DNA of 33,817 bases from a virus: the IMG/VR virus record IMGVR_UViG_3300044301_004261, positions 1-33,817 of that record. One strand, 5' to 3'. The notes beneath the pieces were generated by a model. The model searched no databases. It saw only the letters and a program-made list of their open reading frames with translations, and had not been told where the DNA came from. Of the stretch, positions 1 to 9,517 are shown in pieces; the first letter of the stretch is position 1, and the number at the start of each line of letters is the position of its first letter. Made by a program: the position numbers and the translations under genes.

Positions 1-830
1 ATGTCGGCATCACCACTGATGTCCAATGAGGTGGCTTCAATCTCGCCGCTAGTCTTGAAGATGACATTATCACCACCATCAACCTCAAAGATGATCTGGT
101 TGTCTGTACCAAACTTAATGCGGTTGTCTGCATCGCGACCGATCTCAAGACTAGTGTTCACGACTGACGTGATGCCCGTCTGTGCGGCATCCACAGTAAA
201 TGTAAGATCGAATGGGTCTCCATCGCTACCATCAGAGGTATCTGTAAAGTTGGTTGTAAGACCGGAACCAATAAACTTTACTTCCTTACCGTTGGATACT
301 GTGACTTCGGTACCGTCGTCATCCTCTAAGATCCAGTTGTCCATGTTACCGGCACCGGACGTTTGAGAATCAACGTAAGCCTTGATGCTTTGTTGAGTCG
401 CCAGTGCAGTTGCACTGTTTGACCCCATTGCGTCTTCATCATTGATCGCAGTAACTGTGGCGCCGCTCGCAAGCGTCAAGCTGGTGGACGCAGTAATAAC
501 CGAAGCCTTCAATGCCGCATTGGTAAGCGTGAGATCGCCGGTACTTGCACCAGTAGCTGATGTAGTACACGCAACCCAGGTATCCGTACTCTCATCCCAA
601 ACAAGACCAGCATTAGTGTCGCTTCCACGCTCAACGATAATGCCAGCGTCACCACTGGCACTACCGGAAGACCCATTACCCAATTCAATGAGTTTATCTT
701 TTACAACAGTATTCGTAGTTGAGACTGTGGTAGTCGCACCCTTTACAGTTAGGCTTCCATCAATCTCAACATTTCCGTCGGCATCAGCATTGACGGATGA
801 ATCAAAAAGATTTCCAACAAGATTGCTCAT
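1..830 (-). CDS. Tail fibre-like protein, C-terminus beyond the window
   Basis: Reading leftward from ATG at 830-828, 276 codons stay open to the window edge, so the gene is cut off at its C-terminus. The translation starts MSNLVGNLFDSSVNADADGN and is rich in Ser, Thr, Asp and Gly. It contains the segments VVKDKLIELGNG, GDAGIIVERGS, ATGASTGDLTLTN and, near the edge, DNRIKFGTDNQIIFEVDGGD followed by FKTSGEIEATSLDISGDAD. Such beta-rich segments are common in tail fibre or appendage proteins of marine phages (from memory, not searched). The start overlaps the previous stop as TAATG, so translation is probably coupled to the 151-aa gene. The role inferred is host recognition at the end of the tail module. 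The receptor-binding tip would lie outside the window. The open frames on the opposite strand here are shadows. Confidence 0.75.
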   Translation of the reverse strand, partial: MSNLVGNLFDSSVNADADGNVEIDGSLTVKGATTTVSTTNTVVKDKLIELGNGSSGSASGDAGIIVERGSDTNAGLVWDESTDTWVACTTSATGASTGDLTLTNAALKASVITASTSLTLASGATVTAINDEDAMGSNSATALATQQSIKAYVDSQTSGAGNMDNWILEDDDGTEVTVSNGKEVKFIGSGLTTNFTDTSDGSDGDPFDLTFTVDAAQTGITSVVNTSLEIGRDADNRIKFGTDNQIIFEVDGGDNVIFKTSGEIEATSLDISGDAD

Positions 831-1285
831 TATGCTCTCCAGTTAAGTCTTGCATCAGCCGTACATGGTGCTGCCACACCACCACTATCGACACACTTAA
901 TAAGCAAGTATAAAGTGCCCTTAGTAGAACTGCTTACGGTTCCGTCAAAGTGAAAGTCTTTATTAATTTGAAAAGAGCAACCACCTGTAGTTGATACACC
1001 AGGATTCAACACAGTGACTCGTTGCGTTGCGCCATCTAGATGCGCAGACGTAAGCGGTACGTTACCCGCAGAATCTCTAGCAAGGTAAACAGTTACCTTA
1101 TCACCGTCTGAAATGCTCGAAAGTTCTAGTTCAAGTGACTCAATAAAGCAGTCGTGAGGAACATCATTCGAATTAATTACGTCTGAGTCTTTTGCGATAG
1201 CTATAGGACCGGGGGAAGTAAACGCTCCCGTAACACTAATTCCTTCAGCAATAGAAAAACCGAATCTTCGATCTAAGACACTCAT
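830..1285 (-). CDS. Hypothetical virion protein, 151 aa
   Basis: No family recognised. The protein is Ser/Thr/Gly-rich and predicted to be mostly beta, with alternating hydrophobic stretches such as KVTVYLARD and GTLYLLIKCVDSG and an N-terminal MSVLDRRFGFSIAEG. It has no membrane segment or catalytic motif. The SD sequence CCAGGAGCC lies just upstream of ATG 1285. The stop overlaps the start of the tail fibre gene by one base (TAATG). An 80-base gap with a possible extended -10 promoter separates it from the giant 2414-aa gene. Its position suggests a fibre-attachment or small appendage protein; this is inference from context only. Confidence 0.55.
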   Translation of the reverse strand: MSVLDRRFGFSIAEGISVTGAFTSPGPIAIAKDSDVINSNDVPHDCFIESLELELSSISDGDKVTVYLARDSAGNVPLTSAHLDGATQRVTVLNPGVSTTGGCSFQINKDFHFDGTVSSSTKGTLYLLIKCVDSGGVAAPCTADARLNWRA

Positions 1286-1313
1286 TTTGTGGCTCCTGGC
1301 TTGCGGTGTGCCT

Positions 1314-1322
1314 ATTGTAACA
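1314..1322 (-). promoter_or_regulatory. Possible extended -10 promoter for the 151-aa and fibre genes
   Basis: In the 80-base gap (1286-1365) the minus strand reads TGTTACAAT, a TGn motif plus a TACAAT -10 hexamer (5 of 6 matches to TATAAT). I see no good -35 box. The gap is one of the few in the leftward block large enough to hold a promoter. Pattern match only. Confidence 0.3.
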
Positions 1323-1365
1323 CCAAAACAGTAACATAAAGTAGGTACGAATTATTCACACCCGA

Positions 1366-4300
1366 TTAATTTTTACCCGTCAACTTTTTCTTTGTCTTAT
1401 CGGACGCTTCTTCTTTTGCTTTGTACATGTCTGATCGAGCACTTTTTGCTCGTGAAATGTCTTTTAATTCTAGTCCCGTAGCTACCCTAATTGCTCGTTG
1501 CATTTGACCACGTAGACCCGCAGCCCTTTCAGGTCCAGTTCTTTCGGCCAACAACATAAAGTTATTTATTTCCTGTAGGCCACTATTCTCAAAAGCCATA
1601 CTCGGTATTCCAGGTGCTAAGTAGTAAACCTTACCTTCCTTAACCAAACTCAAGGGCTCCCGATCGTACTGACTTAAATCGGGTGCCTCATCACCTTCTG
1701 GTTCGACCAATGACCAAGGATCATCATTCTCATCTAATTCAAGGACCATGATGTTTAAGTACTCAGCCCAATGGACCACCGAAGCTGAGATTCGTTTAGG
1801 CATACCAGGTTTAGTCATACCTGCCGCTGCCATAGGATCTTTGAGCATCGGTGAGCGTGCCGGATTTACCAAAGCCTCAAACGGCACCAAAGGTGAAATA
1901 ATATCTGCACCATCGTCTTCATCCGTAAACCATTTATCTCCAAGCTTTTCTACCTCACCAGCTAAAAGTAGACCGAATGAGATCAAATGAGCAAAATGAT
2001 TATACGCAGCCATGTAGCTTGTTTCAGGTAGGAACAAAGCTGAATATGGTGCATCTGGATTTCTCATTCGATACAAATCCAACCACGTTTTCATATTGTC
2101 GCGAAACTCTTTTGGTATCTCAGGGTCACGCGCCACATCCTCATAATCGGGCGGGGTGTACGGCCATCGAACAGAGATTCTATTTCGCTGGTACGAAGCC
2201 ATTGAGGATCGATCTGTACGAGGAACATAATATGACGACAAAGCCCGAAGATCGATTGGTATCGGTTCACCCGTTTCAGGATCTTTTAGTTGGTCTGCAA
2301 TAGCCCGTAACTCATCGCTAAGTGGTGCTGTTGACGACAGCATTTGACCACCGTAAAAACCAACACTTGAATTCGCTACAAACATTCTCATTTCTTCGCG
2401 TAACATCGGAGACACGCGACCGTCAGGTGTCAGATTTTCATACACCTGATTTTTAAACGCAAAATAACTTTGCCTCAACTCAGGCGGCAAAGCATCAACG
2501 TCAATACCATTCTCATCCACAGAAGCGTTGTAAAGCAACTCACTAATCGCATCCGAACCCTTATCGTGTACCCGACGCATAACACCTAAACGGTAAGCGC
2601 CTTCGGGGCTGAATATCGTGTCGAACAACTGACGGTTCGTATTCTTCTGGAAAGCCCAAAACGGAAAAAACAAACCCACCAAGAAGTGCCGATCAGCTTT
2701 CGACATGCTGCCAGCGTAATCGTAAAGGGCATCTATTGTAATCCTTGCGGCTGTTCGAGGGTCAATACCAGCCTCCATCAAAGTCAGTGCCAACCCAATG
2801 CGTTCGCGCTCTGACCAAGCTTCCGCAAGATCTTCCGTGGCACCCTTAATGTTGTCTTTGACATACTTAAATGCGCGGCGAGGCATTCCCGCCTTTGCAG
2901 CCTCGTCTAAAAACAAATGCCCAACATTTTGAATCTTTGTTCCAAGTTGACTCGTATCAAACGAAGCAAAGATTCCTGCACCAAGAAAATGATCTCGAAC
3001 ATCTTGAGCCTTATATGGGCGACCACCAATAAGGATCATGGTATCTCCACCACGAAGAATATCATTTACGTTGATATGGTACTTAGATGCTCTCGTAAGC
3101 TTACTCATCCACTTTGCTGTAGCGTCACCACCAGCTTGTAGTGCACGTCGGACATCCTCTACTTTTTGTCCCTTACCCACCATTCGTGCTGCCGCGACAA
3201 CAGATTGGGCTTCTGGATTCATTATAAGGTTCTGTGGCAATAGGCGTAGTGCCTGTATCGTTGCGGTTCGATAATCAGTAGCAAGTGCCGTTTGGTTAAA
3301 CGTGTCGAACCAGTTCATCCAAAAATGTTTTGTCTTCGTTATGTAATGACCTCGAACCTGGCGCGTTTTCCAGACACGATAAAACAACGCCATTGACATC
3401 TTTTCTTTCTTACGTGGTCCCGCAGCACCTCGACGCATAATCTCTTCGGGCTCAGCACCGATATTCCAAAACTCTTCGAAAATATCACCGCGCTTTGCCT
3501 CACGTAATTCAGGGTCCATCGCCTGGTCCAGCGCCATTGATAACCGCTTTCGGCCTTGTTCTGGTACGTACATTTTCACGCCGTACAAATCAAAACTCTC
3601 AACCATATTGGGATTGTTACCCATAGCTTCGACGAAATTCTTAACTTCTGCTATCACATCATCCGATACATACTCACCAATAAGATACTTTTTGACGTTA
3701 GCCACAAGTTCTTCATCGGCAGCAATACCCATGTCGACCCATTCCATTTTGGCTTTATGAGCGTGGCCGTGAGCCGCAACCAAAACTGCAATACGATTCG
3801 GTACGTTAGGGTCTTCTTTAAACAACTGCGCAACTTCTTCGTACAACATTTGAAACGATGTTTCTGACCGGACCAAGATAGAATCTGCCGCCATTCTTTC
3901 CGTAAAAAACAAAGACGACCCTTGATACGGTCTACGTGTTCGATCCCCGAGGTACAGAAAAACCTCAAGCAATCCACCAGGGTCTTGGAGCCTCGTTGCA
4001 CCTGACCTCGATTGCGTAAAATACTTGGGTAACAAACGGTTGTTACTTCCTTCTTTAAAGCCAGCAGCCTGGAACGCCTCACGAAGAAACCTGTTTGCTT
4101 TTGCACCCTTTACAACTTCATTAAAGGCTTCCATCAACTCTTCTTGATCGTAAAAGAGTTTGTCCATTTCTCGTACAACTTGAGCCGTAGAACCTCGCTC
4201 ACGCACACGCATGACAAAGTCCTCCAAAATAAGCATTTGTCTGCGGCCTTTTTCTGTACTTGAAACCGCCTCAAAATAGCCTCGCAGACTATTCATCACA

Positions 4301-7300
4301 GTCTCTACCGAGTTGTGTCCAGCGCTTATCGCGGATCGACCACCCTGCTTAAACTGAATCTCAGCTTGACCTGTCAAGTAACGCATCAAATTATCTACAT
4401 CTTTTTCGTAGATAAGCGTGACCGTATCACCAACCGCTTGCTGTACTTTGCGTGCACCAGCCTGAATTGACTCGCGTACGATTAGGGGAAGACTCCGCAT
4501 ATCGACGTAAGCATCGGAGCCGAGAAAAAGACTTCTAAAAACAGACAGCTTACCGCGACCAAAAACAATTTGATCAATAAGTTCAGAGGCCGTCCTCTCA
4601 GTAATCGCCATGTGTGCGCCACCCAAAGCGATACGAGACGTATCAGACATTTCCAGATGCTTCGCGTGTTCCAACTCACCTTGGATTATCCTTAACTCGT
4701 CAAGCGTATAATCATCTTTAGGTGCCCTACCTGAAAACGATATAGGACCAGGTAACCGGATTATTGCCTGATCTAACTTACCTGCATTGTACGCCTCAAG
4801 AGCCTGCAACATTTGTTTATCAAGGTCTTTCTGACTCATAGGAAAACCTAAACGTTGAGTCATACGTAGGATTTCCTGGCCCACATCAATCTGAGAACCC
4901 TTTACCTTTGGTGTAAACAAGGCATCTTTTGTAATCTTATAGATATTAGGTAGTGCCACCTTTTCAGATGGTCGAGCCAGCATCTTATCCAAAACCTTTT
5001 TCAAGTCAGGGTTCATGTCTTCTGGCGGGCCACCAACGCTTCGGCCTGTCGCTGATGCGTACGTGTCCTTCAACCACTCAGAAGCCTTGTTTAAACCTCC
5101 CTTAATCTTTGGGCTGTCAGCTTTCCCTGATTTGACGTATGCCAGATAAGCTGAAGCAAACTCGTCCTCTGCCAACTTGATCACTTCAGGATCAGCACCC
5201 GTAAATACTGCACCGCTGAAACCAACTTTAATACCACGCCCACCTAACCAGGCAGTCAAAGCAGTCATGTCATTCTTACTAAGGTTTCGTCGAGACGCAG
5301 AACCCAAGGCGCGAATAAAATCATCTGCCGTAGCTGTATCTGTCAAAGCCTTTAGAAAAATTCGACCATCGTCTAAGCGTTCAATAACAACAGGGTTGGT
5401 AGCAACATCACCAGCCATGGAGTCGAATACCTTCGGAGTACCAATTGAAGGTGTTCTTGGCTTACGTTTACTGTGCTCAAGTGCAATTGCGTCTAAGTCA
5501 ACACGCTTTAAATCTTCCGCATCGATAATAAGTTTTGTGCCAATATCACCATTAGGTAAAGTGACGCCTTGACGACGAAACTTAATACCGTATCGCTCAA
5601 GCGAATCGTAAACTCGAAGCGCTTCTGGACTTGGGTTTACGTCACTTGCAAAACGCATGTCACTCTTTTTTGCTTCTGAAAGAGCCCTTAAATATAATTC
5701 AACACCTAAACCTTGATTTCTTAATTCAGGAGGTAAATCAATATTAACGACACGAAGTTCGTTAATTACAGGTCCACCTTCTCTTTCGATAAAAAACTCA
5801 GACTCAACTTTAATCTTAGGTCCATCAGGACCATCACCCCTTCGACCAAGATCTATGTGGGCGTAATCTGGGTCAAGTGGGGATGTACTTTGAGGGTTAG
5901 AACGCTCAAACGAAGTCTGATTTAAATCAATTATTTCCGGCTCGGCGGGAGTTTCTTTCGGTGCTACTGTTGGGGTTTTCTGGTCAGGCTTTATGTCCTC
6001 GAAAACTTTTGATAGGCGAAAGTTTTCCTCATAGTACTTACGTATCGTACTATTGTTTTTCTTTGCCCACTTAGCTGCTTTCCGATCTTCGATCATGACA
6101 ACACGAAGGGCTTCATCACCACGAAGATTAGGTACAGCCAATTCGAGTTGACGCAAAAAACTTAATCCATCAGGGGATAAACCTGCTTCACCAACAGCTT
6201 TGTGTTTTTCTGTGATGGGTACAATAAGTGGATCAGCCTTTACACCTGCCTGGTCAGCAATATTTTTGCGCACAAAAGCCATCGCTGCTGCACGAGACTC
6301 GAGTTGACCTTCAACAGCTTTTACTGCACGTGCTGTAGCATTCCGTGCATCCTCAGGGGATACCTTTACTTTGAGGTTCTTTTTAAGTTTCTTTACGTTT
6401 TTGATTGTCGGTTTGACAAGTTTCGACAATTCACTCAGAAACTTTTGTTGTACCGCAGGATTGTCTTCAGGAAACGGAAGCTTCAATGCAAGTTCAGTTA
6501 CTCGACGATGCCAAGCAGCGGGGTCGTCTTTCAAGAGTCGGGTAGATTCATACCGACGCAAGAAATCAACAAGGTCACCTGATGCCTGTCTCTGTGCTAC
6601 GGTCAACCCTGTTTGTTGAGTTGATAAACCAGAATCAATCATCAAATTCGTAAGCTTAGATGAGAAATTATTTGCCTCATCTACATACGCAATCAAAAAT
6701 TGCTCGTCGATGTCACCCTTTTTAAGTAATCGAATCGTGTCTTGAAGAGACTCAATCGCGAGATTCGTACCTAAAATTTCATAAAAGGGTGCAAGCTGAT
6801 CATCTGCTGGACCACGCAAGTCAACTCGACGAATACTCGGATGAAGGTTTTGAGCCGTCGCACCAAAGGCACCGGGAATTTGTGAAGCTAATCTCCTACC
6901 TTCTTTAAAACCCATTTCAGGTACTTCGTCTGTAAGGCGGCTAGATATTACAGTATCAAGCCTGTCTACCTCAGTAGCCATTACCTTGTTGTCTTCCCGA
7001 ACAGCCGCGATCAATTCATCGCCCTTAGAAGCATACTCTTTAGCCTGCTCAAGCAAGTCCAAAGCCTTGTCATAGTCTCCAGCCGCAAGCGCGTCAGAAA
7101 CGCCATCCATGATAATTTCTTGTGCTTTGGCCAGTGATTCGGCGCCCTCCCCCAAATTATCGACGAGCCTCGGAGCAAGAGTTTTAAAGGCACGTACAGA
7201 TTTTGCCTGTTCAGCAACCTTCTTTGAAACACGAGCCACCCCAGCAAGGCCCATAAATAAATCGGGGGTACCAACAGCAGCACCAAAACCCAACGAACCT

Positions 7301-8610
7301 GCGGCGACAGCACCCAGGGTTGAGTTCTCTGCCGCCTCGGTAGACATCCCCGCCTTCAAAAAGTCTCGTTTGTTTCGTAGTCCCTCCAGGGAGCCCTCTT
7401 TGATGGCTTCCATGATAGACTCATCTTCTGGCCCGTAAGCAAGCCGCTCACCTACACCAACGACCATTGACTGTGGGGCATCAGCCATTTCAAACATGTG
7501 CCAAACTGGGTGGGTCAATCGATATACAGGTGTGCCTTTTGCATCTAGACCAACAACCTCCATACGAACGTTAGACCAACCGTCCCACGCTTTTTCAATC
7601 CATAGAGTATCTTTGTCTGATGCTGGGTCACCAAGCTGCAATGCAGGGTCGATCATGTCATACGAAATGAACATCGGAAAGACATGCTTGTTCGTCGCAC
7701 GAAGTAACGTGGTTTCGTACAAGGCGTTCTGCCATGCACGTTTCTTTAGCGCCTCATACTCGGGCGACCCACGTTTTGCCCCCTCTTCTCGGGCCAATGT
7801 ATTTAAGTCATACGCATACAACTTACCGAGCATTTCTTGAAAATGTTTCTCCGCAATCCCCTCACGAACCATAGAACCCATAGATCGTGGACCTGCGTAG
7901 GTAACCATGTCGAGTAGCATTTGAGCCCGCTCTGGGTCATTAGCAATCTTAGGGTCCGTAATCTTTTGCGCAAAACGCTCAAGGCGGTCGTACCCAGGGT
8001 CGCCAGGTTTAACGACAGCATCCTCGGCCTCACCAGAAGCTGTACCACCAAAACCAAAAATCTTAGGTTTACGTTTTTTCGGATCAAACGTTGACGCAAG
8101 CTGGTCTAGTGTCTCTTCTTTTGTTTTTGGATCAAGTTTCTTTTCACCTGTTTGGGTTCGACGAAAACCTTCCAAGAGAATGTTTTGACCTCTTTGCTTT
8201 ACTCGTCGCTGCTGCGGGGTCAGCCCCGCAACGTCTCGATGATGTTGAAAGGAATCAATCACCTCATTGATCGGCTCACCTTGTTGGGTGATGCGTTCAA
8301 ACATTTGGTTTAGTGGTATTCCCTGCAACTCAAATGCCGACACAGTCTCTTGTGGCGTCAGGCCGGTAAGACCTTCTGTGGTTTGCAGTACCGTTTCTAA
8401 ATCCGCAATCGGCTCACCACGAGATATTTTTTTCTTTGCTAGATCAGCATTAATCGCCATCTGAGATTCGCGCTCAGCAGCAAAAGCCAGTCCAATTGCT
8501 TTTAGATTTAGATCCCTATTTAGTTTCTCATCGAGTTTCGGTAGGTCTTCTGTGACAGTGCCAAAGGGCTTTTCTTCCTCTGGTGTTTCTACCTCTTGTT
8601 GTTCTGCCAC
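1366..8610 (-). CDS. Giant virion protein (2414 aa), probable ejection protein with embedded GNAT domain
   Basis: The gene starts with GTG at 8610, with AGGGA about 7 bases upstream and two bases after the previous stop. The N-terminus is acidic and charged. Around residues 430-460 is a Gly/Ala-rich hydrophobic stretch (GAVAAGSLGFGAAVG) that could insert in a membrane. Residues about 925-1050 resemble a GNAT N-acetyltransferase: strand ELRVVNIDL, the acetyl-CoA-binding R-x-x-G-x-G motif as RNQGLG near 964-968, then NPSPEALRVYDSLERYGIKF. Near residue 1970 AARITIDALYDYAG followed by LFFPFWAFQKNTN recalls the A..D..F...PF pattern in C-terminal parts of large phage 'polyvalent' virion proteins (LPD38-like, from memory). 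It follows the 246- and 953-aa genes as T7 gene 16 follows 14 and 15, suggesting an internal protein ejected with the DNA. I saw no lysozyme, transglycosylase or RNA polymerase motif. GNAT call fairly sure; ejection role inferred. Confidence 0.65.
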   Translation of the reverse strand: MAEQQEVETPEEEKPFGTVTEDLPKLDEKLNRDLNLKAIGLAFAAERESQMAINADLAKKKISRGEPIADLETVLQTTEGLTGLTPQETVSAFELQGIPLNQMFERITQQGEPINEVIDSFQHHRDVAGLTPQQRRVKQRGQNILLEGFRRTQTGEKKLDPKTKEETLDQLASTFDPKKRKPKIFGFGGTASGEAEDAVVKPGDPGYDRLERFAQKITDPKIANDPERAQMLLDMVTYAGPRSMGSMVREGIAEKHFQEMLGKLYAYDLNTLAREEGAKRGSPEYEALKKRAWQNALYETTLLRATNKHVFPMFISYDMIDPALQLGDPASDKDTLWIEKAWDGWSNVRMEVVGLDAKGTPVYRLTHPVWHMFEMADAPQSMVVGVGERLAYGPEDESIMEAIKEGSLEGLRNKRDFLKAGMSTEAAENSTLGAVAAGSLGFGAAVGTPDLFMGLAGVARVSKKVAEQAKSVRAFKTLAPRLVDNLGEGAESLAKAQEIIMDGVSDALAAGDYDKALDLLEQAKEYASKGDELIAAVREDNKVMATEVDRLDTVISSRLTDEVPEMGFKEGRRLASQIPGAFGATAQNLHPSIRRVDLRGPADDQLAPFYEILGTNLAIESLQDTIRLLKKGDIDEQFLIAYVDEANNFSSKLTNLMIDSGLSTQQTGLTVAQRQASGDLVDFLRRYESTRLLKDDPAAWHRRVTELALKLPFPEDNPAVQQKFLSELSKLVKPTIKNVKKLKKNLKVKVSPEDARNATARAVKAVEGQLESRAAAMAFVRKNIADQAGVKADPLIVPITEKHKAVGEAGLSPDGLSFLRQLELAVPNLRGDEALRVVMIEDRKAAKWAKKNNSTIRKYYEENFRLSKVFEDIKPDQKTPTVAPKETPAEPEIIDLNQTSFERSNPQSTSPLDPDYAHIDLGRRGDGPDGPKIKVESEFFIEREGGPVINELRVVNIDLPPELRNQGLGVELYLRALSEAKKSDMRFASDVNPSPEALRVYDSLERYGIKFRRQGVTLPNGDIGTKLIIDAEDLKRVDLDAIALEHSKRKPRTPSIGTPKVFDSMAGDVATNPVVIERLDDGRIFLKALTDTATADDFIRALGSASRRNLSKNDMTALTAWLGGRGIKVGFSGAVFTGADPEVIKLAEDEFASAYLAYVKSGKADSPKIKGGLNKASEWLKDTYASATGRSVGGPPEDMNPDLKKVLDKMLARPSEKVALPNIYKITKDALFTPKVKGSQIDVGQEILRMTQRLGFPMSQKDLDKQMLQALEAYNAGKLDQAIIRLPGPISFSGRAPKDDYTLDELRIIQGELEHAKHLEMSDTSRIALGGAHMAITERTASELIDQIVFGRGKLSVFRSLFLGSDAYVDMRSLPLIVRESIQAGARKVQQAVGDTVTLIYEKDVDNLMRYLTGQAEIQFKQGGRSAISAGHNSVETVMNSLRGYFEAVSSTEKGRRQMLILEDFVMRVRERGSTAQVVREMDKLFYDQEELMEAFNEVVKGAKANRFLREAFQAAGFKEGSNNRLLPKYFTQSRSGATRLQDPGGLLEVFLYLGDRTRRPYQGSSLFFTERMAADSILVRSETSFQMLYEEVAQLFKEDPNVPNRIAVLVAAHGHAHKAKMEWVDMGIAADEELVANVKKYLIGEYVSDDVIAEVKNFVEAMGNNPNMVESFDLYGVKMYVPEQGRKRLSMALDQAMDPELREAKRGDIFEEFWNIGAEPEEIMRRGAAGPRKKEKMSMALFYRVWKTRQVRGHYITKTKHFWMNWFDTFNQTALATDYRTATIQALRLLPQNLIMNPEAQSVVAAARMVGKGQKVEDVRRALQAGGDATAKWMSKLTRASKYHINVNDILRGGDTMILIGGRPYKAQDVRDHFLGAGIFASFDTSQLGTKIQNVGHLFLDEAAKAGMPRRAFKYVKDNIKGATEDLAEAWSERERIGLALTLMEAGIDPRTAARITIDALYDYAGSMSKADRHFLVGLFFPFWAFQKNTNRQLFDTIFSPEGAYRLGVMRRVHDKGSDAISELLYNASVDENGIDVDALPPELRQSYFAFKNQVYENLTPDGRVSPMLREEMRMFVANSSVGFYGGQMLSSTAPLSDELRAIADQLKDPETGEPIPIDLRALSSYYVPRTDRSSMASYQRNRISVRWPYTPPDYEDVARDPEIPKEFRDNMKTWLDLYRMRNPDAPYSALFLPETSYMAAYNHFAHLISFGLLLAGEVEKLGDKWFTDEDDGADIISPLVPFEALVNPARSPMLKDPMAAAGMTKPGMPKRISASVVHWAEYLNIMVLELDENDDPWSLVEPEGDEAPDLSQYDREPLSLVKEGKVYYLAPGIPSMAFENSGLQEINNFMLLAERTGPERAAGLRGQMQRAIRVATGLELKDISRAKSARSDMYKAKEEASDKTKKKLTGKN
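5460..5835 (-). other. GNAT acetyltransferase-like domain inside the giant protein
   Basis: Roughly residues 925-1050 of the 2414-aa protein. The order of a beta strand (ELRVVNIDLPPE), the RNQGLG pyrophosphate-binding loop, a helix (VELYLRALSEAKK), a strand (MRFASDVNPSPEA), a helix (LRVYDSLERYG) and a final strand (IKFRRQG) matches the GNAT core from strand 4 to strand 6. It is preceded by a Pro/Thr/Glu-rich linker (about residues 880-915), as expected for an inserted domain. The substrate is unknown. Confidence 0.6.
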
Positions 8611-8612
8611 GA

Positions 8613-9515
8613 CTACATCCCTGGACCTTTGATTGTTTTGCCCGTATCTGATCCAAACCTACCATATTCCGCAAGCTTCGCTCGACGATCAAGTTGCTCA
8701 TCTGTGGGCTTACTTGGGTCCACACCAGACACTCTTCGACCCGTGCGGCCAGCATCACCCTCTTCGTTTAACGCCGCCAACTGTGTTTCATCTATTTGCC
8801 TTGCAATTATCTCGTCCGGTGATTCAACCCTTTTCGCCTTAGGTCTGTCCATCGTACCACCCACATCTGTGTATAAGTCCACTAACTTTTGTCGCCTTGG
8901 AAGCATCTGATCTCGGATACGAATAAGCTGTGCATGTACCTCTTTTACCCGACGCAAATCAACTTGGGCTTGCCGAATTTCGTTTGGATCAGCTTGAACC
9001 TCTTCCAATCGCTCCAACTTCTCTTCGAGGATTTGACGATCTTGGACGGCAGTAGTCAACGCATCGGTGACCCGATTCTTTGCTACATCTGGACTTAGAT
9101 GCTCTAATTCTTTCCCCGTTATAAACGGTGCGCGATACTTACCCGTCGACACTGGTTGTGCATGTTTATCCGAGTATCGCCCTGACTCGTCAAAAAAATC
9201 ATCTGCATCAGCCGGACCCAAAGGCACTTTGCTTAATCCCCCGAAGATGTCACTCAATGCTGTAGGCGATGACGGCATGTCTCTAATTGGGTCAGCCTGT
9301 TGTGCTCGCTTAGCAAACTCTTCAAAGCTAAGGCCGGTTGGGGTAGGCTTAGGTGTCGGTGTAGGCTTAGGCTTAGGTGTAGGCTTAGGCGTAGGTGTGG
9401 GTGCTGGTTGCTGTGGTGGGTCACCAGCAACCTTATCAGTACCAGCTTGATCCGCCGCATCATCAACCTCACCCGCTACTTTTGCTGGTTTACCTATAAA
9501 TGCTGCCCAAGACAT
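8613..9515 (-). CDS. Hypothetical virion protein with Pro-Thr-Lys linker, 300 aa
   Basis: Family not recognised. ATG 9515 follows AGGGG, which overlaps the previous gene's stop. The first 30 residues (MSWAAFIGKPAKVAGEVDD) are followed by a low-complexity tether at about residues 36-60 made of PTPKPTPKPK-type units. After it come SFEEFAKRAQ and a charged helical region at about 155-200 (LEEKLERLEEVQADPNEIRQ, then DLRRVKEVHAQLIR) likely to form a coiled coil. The tether would give an extended rigid or flexible spacer between an N-terminal anchor and the helical part. It sits between the 134-aa gene and the giant gene, two bases from the latter's GTG start, so it is probably made together with the ejection-protein set. 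No enzymatic motif seen. Confidence 0.55.
   Translation of the reverse strand: MSWAAFIGKPAKVAGEVDDAADQAGTDKVAGDPPQQPAPTPTPKPTPKPKPTPTPKPTPTGLSFEEFAKRAQQADPIRDMPSSPTALSDIFGGLSKVPLGPADADDFFDESGRYSDKHAQPVSTGKYRAPFITGKELEHLSPDVAKNRVTDALTTAVQDRQILEEKLERLEEVQADPNEIRQAQVDLRRVKEVHAQLIRIRDQMLPRRQKLVDLYTDVGGTMDRPKAKRVESPDEIIARQIDETQLAALNEEGDAGRTGRRVSGVDPSKPTDEQLDRRAKLAEYGRFGSDTGKTIKGPGM
9350..9410 (-). repeat. Degenerate 6-base tandem repeat encoding Pro-Thr/Pro-Lys linker
   Basis: On the plus strand the unit ggtgta / ggctta recurs about nine times with small changes (ggtgtc, ggcgta, ggtgtg). It encodes alternating PT and PK dipeptides on the minus strand. The in-frame 6-base period shows it is a coding microsatellite-like linker, not a DNA site. 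Confidence 0.8.
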
Positions 9516-9517
9516 AA

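Noticed and set aside
1-846. Open frames on the plus strand at 1-366 and 442-846
   Set aside because: They are mirror frames of the minus-strand tail fibre gene, which is continuous over 276 codons, has a coupled start and shows recognisable fibre-like segments.
1366-8610. Giant protein as an N4-like virion RNA polymerase
   Set aside because: I found no motif typical of single-subunit RNA polymerases, such as a D-x-x-G-C or H-D-S pattern in the right order, and the protein is shorter than N4 vRNAP.
1366-8610. Giant protein as a long-tail tape measure
   Set aside because: There is no long uniform helical repeat region, and no tail-tube, sheath or assembly chaperone genes nearby.
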